From NCBI GenBank assembly GCA_022828595.1, contig JAKGHH010000003.1:100153583-100217582 (forward strand): 64,000 nt of DNA. Reading direction: 5' to 3'. Each line of letters starts with the position of its first letter. Within the stretch, counting starts at the first letter, position 1. The DNA is from Nelumbo lutea. Its lineage: Eukaryota; Streptophyta; Magnoliopsida; Proteales; Nelumbonaceae. Below are positions 50,101-61,000 of the stretch, piece by piece. The notes beneath the pieces are model-generated. The model was not told the DNA's origin, did no database searches, and was given only the letters and a program-made list of their open reading frames with translations. The translations under genes and the position numbers were made by a program.

Positions 50101-53100
50101 TTCAAATGGCAATGCCTTTTATGTTGGGTGAAGTTTAATGTACTTTTCTTAGATGAAGTTCAACCACTAGAACAGAGAAAACCACACAAATAAATGAGTT
50201 GTGGTGGAAGTTTATTCATTCTTCTGCACCCATACAGGAAGTTAAAGACTATAGATGCCACATTCTGCATCCAAGCACCAACAAAGCCATCTTGGCTATC
50301 TAACTGAAGCCACGATTTAATGTGTTTGTTGTCCTTGCTATCAGCTTCATTGGGTATATGTTGTCAAGATACAGTTGCTCAGTGCTTTGAAGTTATGGTA
50401 CTGTGGTATGGAATCCTACTTTTGGAAGACCACTTCTTGACAGGGAAGTCGAGGTGTGTTTGAAGCTGTTGTCTAAGCTTAAAGTAGTGAAGTGCAACTG
50501 GACAGGCACAACTCAAGTTGGTGGAAAGAGTGTATCAATGGTTTATTTACTGTTAAACCATTTTACAAAGCCTTAGCAAGAAATCAGATTAAGAGGATCA
50601 GAGGACTCCAATCAAGGGTTGTTTGGGGGAATCCAATCACATGGCCGGGTGGTGCTATTTATGTGAAAGTGGTGGGGAAGATGTTTTTTCATATTTGTTT
50701 TGGTTGTTGCTTTTCAAGATTCATTTGGGGTTTCTTCTTCAGACTTTTCGGCTTAGATTTTTTTTTGCTGGCTTGTTTTGCATGGAAGAAGAAAGCAAAA
50801 ATTGTGTGGTCTTGTGTTCCATTGGCATTTTGTTGGGAGGTTTGGAGAGAAAGAAACACAATAATTTTTGAAGGTAGGTCATAAAACAAGGAAGAACTTT
50901 GTTCAATTACCGAAAAAGGATTTTTAGAGTGGAAAATGATCCTACCAGAGTTTGTGGGGGGTATCGAGGGATTCTTTTGGTTCAGATATTTGGTATTCTT
51001 TAGAATTGGAATGGAGGGATCATATGTTGTAATTCTGTTTTTTGTTTTTTCCTCTTTTCTCAATCTCAATTAATTTTCTTTTTTATTTACTACCAAAAAT
51101 AGATAGATGGCCATTTTATCTTGTCAATCAGAGATGGAGACATACTCGCAATCACTTTCTTGACTAATGCAAGACATGGTTACAAGCACATAAGGCGTAA
51201 AATATAGGTTGTGGTCTGGTAAGGTACAGTCAATCTTTAGACTTAGGCTAGGTGTCCAGAGACCTTCATTGGATTAGTCGACATTGAGGTGTGGAATTCA
51301 GCCATATATAGTTTGATTTGTTCACCTTCTACTATCTCATTACAAATTTACAATGCAGAAATCCTCTCTGAACTCTGAATACATTGTTCTTCCATTTTGT
51401 TGCTCAAGTTAGGAAATAAATTGTATTGAAGTATAAATACCTTCTTGATGTAAAATGATGTCCAATACATTGTCTTATAGTATTCATGCCTGTGGGAAGG
51501 GTACATTTGAACATAAGTAATTATGTTTTAGGGAATTATACACATGACCACAAACTGATTATAGAGGGCTGAGGTGTTAGCAGCTTTGGAAGGTGTGCAA
51601 AGGGCCAAAGAACTTAATGCCAAGAAACTGATTATAGAGGGAGATTCTGTGATTTTAGTGGACTGGTTAAAAGAAGACACCTCTAAGATGTGGAGCTACA
51701 GCAATGAAAAGAGAAAGTTCAAATGGCTGATCAAGGATATGGAAGTCCAGTGTACTTGGGTAAAGAGAAATGCCAATTCCTTTGCTGATGGATTAGCTAG
51801 GCAAGGGGTTAATAGGGATTCTGGGTCTCAGTTGTAATTGTTGAGTTTATCAGTTTGGGTGTGTTCCCGTACCTTGGGGAGTTAAGATTCCTTAGCTCCT
51901 TTTCTTTGTAATTTTATTTCATTTTAATGAAATCTGTGGTTATTGATAAAAAAGAAAAAAATAAGATACACATGACCACAAATATTTTTCGTATGTTTAC
52001 ATAATTGATTTGTCCTTAGTTTTTATTGGTATCAAAATTGAACATCTAGGAAATAGATAACTAGTGATTAATGATATATTACTTACATTAAAAATTAGCA
52101 CTTAGCTCATCCCTTCTGTGTGCCAACCTGAAAGGAAAGGAAAAAGGAGGGAAGAAGAGGTAGGAATAAAGGGAGAAGAGGTCAAGAGAATAATTAGTCT
52201 CTCTCTTGACAATCAACCCTTTATATACTTCTATTCATTACTTGTTAAAAAATTACAACTAGCAATTGCTAACAATATTGGTCGGTTGTTTTTTATTTTG
52301 ATAAATGAAGAATTTATTTGATGGAATAAACCACTGTTACAGAATACACTTGGAGAGGTACGAGCTGCAACCTCTCCAACCCTTCAAGAACTAAAAAGGA
52401 TTACAATTGCCAATACAGATTTTCCCTATTTTCCCCTTGTTTGGCTAAACAATCAGCCATAGCATTTTTTTTATAGATAAAAATTCAATTGGTTTCATTA
52501 GAAGCAAATGATAAAGAGTCTGTTACAAGCATCCCAATATGAGGTGCAAGGTGCAGCCTCACTCATTAATACAGAAACATCATAAAGTTACAAGTGGGCC
52601 CAGGACAACTGATCCCTAGTTACTCCTTGTTTAGCTAGAGAATCAGCAAAAGCATTTGCCTCCCTCTCCACTGCTGAGTTATCCATTTGAATTTCTTAAT
52701 TTCATTTCTGTAAGCCCAAAATCACTGAATCTAGGTTTTCTAGCCAACATCCATCTGCTGAGTTATCCATTTGAATTTCTTAATTTCATTTCTGTAAGCC
52801 CAAAATCACTGAATCTAGGTTTTCTAGCCAACCCACCATCACCTTGGAGTCCCCTTCTATCACCAAATTTTCCAATAACAGTCAGCCATAGCATTTGGCA
52901 TACCCATTGTATTCTAACATCCAAATTCCTCGTCAAGCATGTGAATCTTTTAAGTTCATTTTTTAAGCACCAAACTGTAGTATGTGGTTTTTGTAGCCAC
53001 CCCACAACCACCTGAGAATTACCTCTATTAGTAGCTGCTCCACTCCTAGCTGTACAGCAAACTGTACCCCTTGTAGTGCAGCTAATAATTCTGCCCTCGT

Positions 53101-56100
53101 GGAGTCCCCCTCACCTAAAGGACCTGAAAACAGAAAAGAACAAAACTAGTTTAATGCTACCCCTCAATCTAAAGCATATATATCATATAGTTCTACCTTG
53201 TTAAAAATATAGTCTATCCTTGATTGACCCAGGCTTTTGGTGAAAATATCAGCTATTTGGTCTTCTGGTTTGATATATGCTGTGACAATATCCCCACTTG
53301 TTACTTTCTCTCTCACAAAATGGCAGTTGAATTCAGTATGTTTTGTTCTTTCATGAAACATTGGATTCGAGGCAATATGTGCAGCAACTTGGTTGTCACA
53401 AAATAGCCGGATGGGTTGGCTAATTGGAATGTTTACTTCTTGAAGAAAATTCGTTAACCAAATCAATTTACAGGTAGCATGAGACATTGCCTTGTACTTG
53501 GCTTTGGCATTTCTCCTAGCAACTACACTTTGCTTCTTACTTTTCCAAGTGACAAGGTTCCCATACAAGAAAGTACAATAGCCTGTAGTAGATTTTTTGT
53601 CCATTGGGGACCTTGCACAATTAACATCTGAATATCACTCTAGAGGTAAGTCTCCCCCCTTTCTTATACAATAATAACCCACAACCTGGAGCACCCTTTA
53701 AATATCTCAACACGCTCACAACACCATCCAAATGAGTAGTTGTGGGGTTTTGCATAAACTAAGCACTCCAACATTAAACAAGATGTCAGGTGTAGTGATA
53801 GTAAGGTAAATTAGCTTACCTACAAGTCTCCTATAGTCTGTTGGATCTTCTAACAACTTCCTCTATCTATCATTCATCTTCACATTAGGATCTATAGGAG
53901 TTTCCACTGGTTTGGATCCCAATAACCTGGTTTCCTCTAATACATCCAAAGCATACTTTCTCTGTAAGAGGGAGATTCCCTACTTTGATCTGGCAACCTC
54001 TATGGCCAAGAAATACTTCAATGTTCCTAGGTCTTTGGTTTGAAAATGTTGTTGTAGGAATTGCTTCAGTTTATTGATGTTGTGTACATCACTACCGGTA
54101 AGAACTATGTCATTAACATAAACTGCCGAGATCATCTTCCTAGAGGAGGTATCCTTGCTGAATACAAAGTGTTAAACAATACACTATTTCAAACAAAAAC
54201 AGCCTTTCTCAACCTACATACCTTACCAGACTCCCCTTGAGCAACATACCCAGGAGGTTGCTCCATATACACCTCGTCTTGAAGATCACCATGGAGGAAG
54301 GCATTCTTAACATCAAGTTGAAACAAGGACCAGTCAAAATGAGTAGCTAGAGAGATGAGCACTCGTACAAAGCAATGTTTTCAAAACCAGACCAGACCAG
54401 ATGGTCAGACTGAAAAACCGGGAACTACTTTTTGGCCAAAGCCCATTGATTTGGTCAGTGAGCTGCTGACCCGGGCGGTTGAACCGTCAAACCATCGACC
54501 CAAACAACAGTTTTGGCTGTTTTTGTTTTTAATTTTTTAATTTTTTTTGTTAGAACGGGTTGTCTGTTTGGTCTGAACGGTCAGACCGTTTGACCTGGGA
54601 ACTGGACCCCAGAACGGTTCCTTGTCCAGTCCGGTTTTAAAAACCTTGGTACAAAGCCAATTTTATAGGGATGGGGTTCCCAATTTCTCTTTTAGCCACT
54701 CATTATATCCTTCTGATCCATTCTTCAGCAGACCCTCCTTAATGCACTTCAACTTACCTCTTCCAATAGGAGACACATCAATTGACTTACCATATATAGT
54801 TGGTACCATTGAGTTTCACTGTGGTCAACTGAAAATTCATTAGGCCTTATTACACCACTACTGTAGGTTTAGGGTTACTACTTGATCAGGCCATGAGAAA
54901 GTGAAAAAGGATCACTACACATTTCTTGAATGCAAAGGGAGCTTCACACACTAACAGTCCACCTATACACCACAAACTACCACTCACTTCATCACATTGA
55001 AGAGTAAATACAACTGCACCTACAACATCTACCAATATACTCTTCTTTGAACTGCTGAGTAGAGGAAGCTTAACAAACCATCATCAACTCACAAACAGCC
55101 ACAACTTGAGGCATCAAAGCCTCTTTTCCAAAGGGACGATCCTTCTTGGTCCCTTCTTCCTCCTACAACGAGTAGAGAATGTTCTATACTTTCTAGTGCA
55201 CAACGAATGGTGTTAACGGCAGTTGACTGTTAACTGTAGCAGTTGAGTATTAACTACGGCAGTCAACTGTTAACAGTAGCAGTCAACTGCTTTAATGAGC
55301 AGTAGGCTCTGATACCATGTGCGCCAACCTGAAAGGAAAGGAAAAAGGGAAAAAAAGGAGGGAAGAAGAGTTAGGAAGAAAGGGGGCAGAAGTCAAGAGA
55401 ATAATCAGTCTATTTCTCTTGACAGCCAACCTTTTATATACTTCTATTTAATACTTGCCAAAAGGTTGCAACTAGTCGACTGTTAACAATATTGGTTGAC
55501 TAACAATGTAGAAACAAGGAAAAAGAACAAAACTACTTTAACACCTATCTAGTTAGTGCTTGTTTATTGTTCATTTGTTCTCTGTTTATATTTCTACTCT
55601 AGTAACTTTAAGGTTAGTTTTTGTGCAGATATGCTTCTGGATGATCTCCTCATTGCAGAAAATTCACCATTTCAATCTGAAATAAACTCACCTATCTTGA
55701 ATTCTGAGAGAACTCTACCCATGACAAGTTCAAAATTGAATGCATCAAGTCCAAGTTCTCATGTTTCACCAACTTCGGATGCCTATGTACCACTACCTTC
55801 AGATGGAAGAATGGAGATCCCTTCAACTGGTGGCTTAAGGTTTTATACATTCTATAACTTGCTCTTGTTTTTTTTTTGTTGTTTCTTAAAATTATTTTGA
55901 CCTAGGATAGTTGTACAGAATGTGATGTTTTCATTTTTTACCAGCACGGACAAGAACTCTATTGAGAAGCTGGTGGAGGCGTCAGCTGCCGAGGCTGAGG
56001 CTGTTAGTTCTGTATGGCAAGCCATGAAGTTAGCATCTTCAGCATGTACAGAAGAAACTTCTGCATCAGACAGCAACTCACATGGTCCTGAGCACTCATC

Positions 56101-58002
56101 TGACAGTAGTGATAATGAGGTTGATGTCCGCCTTCACTCTAGAGCTGTATGTATCTTTTTTTCTCCTTTATATCTGGAATTTATGTCAAATTCAAGCTAC
56201 AAAGACATAATGATTCTGATGTTACAGGTTGTAGTTGCAAAAGAGGCTTTTGGGAACTTGGGGGGTTTGGTAAGGCAGCTGTCCTTGGATCAGTTTGAAA
56301 ATGAGAGCAGGCGAATGATCCCCACAAACAATGACCTGTCTTATCCTGCTAAAAGGGCCTTCTCTAGACAGAAGTCCCCTCAGGGATTGCACAAGAAGGT
56401 AAGCATTATTAGAATTCTAGACATGTTGTTTCTTATTTTATTAGTTACAGTTGGTTTATTATCACTTACTCTGTTGCAGATTATTTCTTTTTTACTTAGG
56501 CCACGAAACTGGAAAGCTCCAGCTGATAGGAATTTTTTTCTGGACACTTATGAAGTTGGTGAACTTTGCTATGCTGCTGAGCAGATCTTTATGCAGGAGC
56601 CCACAGTTCTGCAATTAAAGGCTCCAGTTAAAGTATTTGGCGATCTTCATGGACAGTTTGGTGATCTAATGCGCTTATTTGATGAATATGGATTTCCTTC
56701 AACTGGTGGAGACATAACGTGCGTATGATATTTAGAGTTTATGCCATTATTTTCAGTGTTTTGCATATTTGAAATATAGGAAACAAAGTGAGCTAGAATG
56801 GGATATTTACTGTTACTCAAGTCAAGTTTTAAAGTGCATATTTAGAACCAGAGAATGGTTGGGGATAGTCAATGGTTTCCCTGGAAAGGTGGATTTGAAT
56901 TAGCACCTTTCATGGTAATAATTTTTAATATTTGGTCTTCGATGCAAGATTGATTTTCTTGTTCTGCTTGTGTACATTGTACAAATTCATGATTGACCCT
57001 TCATAGGGTTCTTGTGGGTTTTAGTAGTTCAGATAATTTCCCCATCAAATTAATAATTTGTTTGTAAGGTGGGACTGCAACACAATTGGAAAGGTGGATT
57101 TGAATTAGCACCTTTCATGGTAATAATTTTGAATATTCTTGGTCTTGGGTGCAAGGCTTTTATTTTTTTTTATTTTTTGTTCTGCTTGTGTACATTGTAC
57201 AATTCATAATTGACCTTTCATAGGGTACTTGTGGGTTTTAGTAGTTCATCTAATTTCCCCATCAAAATTAATAATTTGTTGTAAGGTGGGACTGCAACAC
57301 CATTGCAAGATCTTGAGTAGGAAAGACGGTAATTTTATAAAATTAATATCCTATCAATTTTGTGTTCCTTTTAATGTAAATAAGTACTGTAGATCCATTA
57401 AGTAAGCTTAGTATTTTGATTTTGTCACCATTGTCACTCTTTACGAAATGGTTCAAATAGAGGGCTGTGGGACCTTGAACTCAAATATTTCTTTATCCTC
57501 CAGTTGGAACTGCTTGTTCACTTGGACTCCCAGATGGGCTAATAGTTTTGCGGATAACTTAGTAGGGATGAGTTTTAACAAAAATACTTTGTTAGACCCT
57601 GGGATGGGATCTACCAGGGCCTGGAAAACTTTGTCCTTGTTTTATTTTTAGAATCTATCACCTATGGTTGTATGTTCTTTGTCTCCTTACCTCTCTAAAT
57701 TTTGGGGAGTAGTGTTCTACTTCCCATTTTTGCCTGAATAAAGTATTACCTTACCAATGTGAGTCTTTGTGCTGATATTATGAACTAGAAGGATAAGAAA
57801 GGAGATACCTTTTTGGAAGCCAATAAAGGAAAAAAAAGGAATGAGGGATATGCTGGAATCCTGACCAGCTCAATCAGTCAACATCTATCCTATATGCGGG
57901 CCCTTTGATGGGGGTCATCACCAGCTTTATTATAATGGTAATAGAAGGAAATTCATGTGGCAATTTATTATATTATGGAAATATAAGAAAATTCTACACT
58001 CT

Positions 58003-58038
<36 letters not shown>

Positions 58039-61000
58039 TGTCCAGGTTTGTGGATTTCAAAAGTGAAAATGCCTTGGTTAATTGGTTGTCCTTTACTGAT
58101 CTATCTTCTTCTATCCTCATTCCTCCATACGTATCAAGTTCTGATCAATCTTTATTGTTAATAAAAAACAAAGCAGAAAAGAGAATCGTTCATAGACTTA
58201 GTGCCTTTCCTCCTTGGCTACTAAAGGAGGTTTTGCTAATGTCATTAGATGATGAAATGATTATGGCATTGGTCAATGAAACCTTGAATGACCAACTCTA
58301 TTAACATGGTTTGTAATTCATACAAAGGAAGAGATTGAAGAGGATGTTGCAACAGTACTAAAATGGGGTGGATGAAATGGTGAGGTGTATCTACAGTGTT
58401 TTGTGATCAAAGAATATTAATCGGATTGCAATGAAATTTTCATAAGATGCTATTCAGCTAGAAATGTTGTTCTGAATGGAGTACTTTTATTTTTATTTTT
58501 TTTAATGAATTACTGACAGATCTATTGATGATATTAAAATTGTACAAGAGCAATCTTACACCCCAAAAAGGTAGTTAGCTTCAGCTAACTTCCTACCAAA
58601 ACAAAAACATAATCTGTCACATAACTTGATCCACTACATACTGTCCCTTGTAACCACTTGTTTTGCCAACCCATTTGCAGATTGTGGTATCCATGTTATG
58701 TATTGTGCATTCAAAGACATAATATGAATGAGTATCGTGCATTCAAAAAGTAGCATGTCCATTTTACAAGTACAAGGGAGATGAGGATATTGATATTGAT
58801 AATTGACAAGGACTATATTAGAAATGAGTGCATTTATAAGAACCTAAAAACAACCTCAATAAATGATAAAATGAATGTTAGGCTTTGCAGCCAAAAAAAT
58901 GTAAAACTAAGTTTGTCTGAATGTGTATAAAGATCACTTACTCCACCAGTAAGGAGTGAATTGATGCATATTGATGGTCCTATTATAGCAAAGTCAAAGT
59001 TGAAAAGGACCTAAGATCCCCACATACATCACACATAGGGATATAGGAAATGGAAATTCAACTTTCCATTTCCTGAGATTAGGGCATGGATACAGGTACA
59101 AGTATCTCATTAATTATTGTGATGTCATCCTTTTATATTTAACCTTTATATCATTTCTTAGAGTCATTGCTTGGTGTAATGGTAAAATCTTGGGCTGACA
59201 AGTATGAGAATGCAGATTTGAATGAGCACAACCACTTTGTACACAATATGCTAAAAATAAGGTAATACTGTAACTGCCATTTTATAAATATCATTTTTTT
59301 TTTTGTTTATCTCTTGTCAAAATTAGTTTAGCTTTTAGAGTACATTTTTTTGGGTAAATTGCTGAAACCTCCCTTGAAGTTTCTAACCGTTGCTGAAATC
59401 TCCCCTGAAGTGTGGTAATTGCAATCACCTCCCCTGCTGAACTTTCTAGGACAGTTGCAAGTAAATCCCTCTGTCAGAATCTTCTAACAAGAGGCACAGA
59501 AATGTCCAAAATACCCATGCAATTACTATTGAGGCTGGTTTCTACAGGAAACAAATACAAACTATATTAACAAAAAAAAAAAAAAGAATTTAAAGTTGCA
59601 GCTTTGCCTTTGAACAATTGATATGTAGGGAAAATTTGAAAAATAAATCAATTTCAGAAAAGAGATCGGAACGGTTTGGGGTAGCAATTCTTCTGAAGAG
59701 AAAATTTGGAAAATAAACACTTTGGTCAAAATAACTGCATGGGTATTCTGGACATTTTCATGCCTCTTTTTAGAGGATTCTAATAGAGGGGATCTACTTG
59801 CAACTATGTCAGAAAGTTCAGGGGGGAGGTGATTGCAATTATCAAACTTTAGGGGAGGTTTCAGCAACAACTAGAAACTTCAGGGAAGGTTTAAGCAATT
59901 TACCCTTTTTGTAGTATGATTTGTTGAAATGCACCACATACATAATTCTAGAAGTGTTTATGCTAGAAAGTATATTCTAGAAGTTCCCATTTGCAATTTC
60001 TGGTGTCATGTTAGGTATGGATCATGTCTATGCATGTGTCTCGGTATCATAGAAACTAACATGGGTTAAGCTATTGACAATGATCTGAATACTCACAATT
60101 TGATAGAGGATATTGCCCTTTAGAGTGGAACTGGATTCATTGATCCTATACAGTTAGTAAAGCTTTGTTTGGTTCAGTTGTTTTGTTTTACCTTTGTCCT
60201 GAGAAACACTAACTAACATTTAGATAAATTTCATTGACATTATGTTTCTTACTCTTTCACTTCAACTAGATGAAACGTTGTTTTACACATTTTAGTTCTT
60301 ATACTATTTTTAGTGTTGATGTGGTAGGTACTCTCCACTTGGTAGAATAATTTTGGCTGTTTTCAGTTATGATTACAAATTATGATTGATGGTACGTTTG
60401 GTGTCTTCATGGAATTATGTTTTCAGCAACCACTAAATTTGACATTTCAGGTATATTGACTATCTGTTTTTGGGGGATTATGTTGATCGTGGACAGCACA
60501 GCTTAGAGACTGTAACCTTACTTCTAGCTCTCAAGGTAAGTTTGTTCTGTTTCAAGTAATAAAACTAAAATTTTAATATTCAGGGTGCACCTTTTGTTGA
60601 CTGCATTGACTTTTTGTCCTTGGACCTGATTGTACAGATTGAATATCCTGAAAATGTTCACTTGATTCGTGGGAACCATGAAGCTGCTGACATAAATGCA
60701 CTTTTTGGTTTTCGTCTTGAATGCGTTGAGAGAATGGTACTGACATATTTATGCGCTTCAGTGTTGAAAGCTAGTCATACTGATCTGAGATGGTGTTTGT
60801 AGGGGGAGAGTGATGGGATATGGGCTTGGACTAGGTTCAATCAGCTTTTCAACTTTCTTCCACTTGCCGCACTTATTGAGAAGAAAATTATTTGCATGCA
60901 TGGTGGAATTGGGAGGTCCATACATTCTGTGGAGCAAATAGAGAAACTTGAAAGACCTATAACAATGGATGCTGGATCTATCATTCTAATGGACCTTCTA

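Larger units (their letters stand above)
52117..55543 (-). mobile_element. Antisense Copia, internally deleted, with 3' LTR split by LINE
   Basis: The 5' LTR is 55318-55543 and the primer site (minus strand TGGTATCAGAGCC) adjoins at 55317. The 3' LTR is represented by 52117 to about 52290 and by 53118-53147, separated by LINE sequence. RT ([18 protein letters not shown] near 54310) and RNase H (53604-53164, with [11 protein letters not shown]) remain. Integrase and most of Gag are not recognisable. A GGTTTT MITE is inserted at 54374-54648. No clear target duplication was found. Confidence 0.75.
57760..59160. other. Intron 14 remainder
   Basis: Apart from the TG repeat and the unknown frame, this part holds AT-rich intron sequence and a duplicated CGTGCATTCAAA word near 58705-58745. 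No gene is seen. Confidence 0.3.

Noticed and set aside
55852..56076. 74-residue minus-strand frame over exon 12
   Set aside because: A shadow of the BSL1 coding exon.
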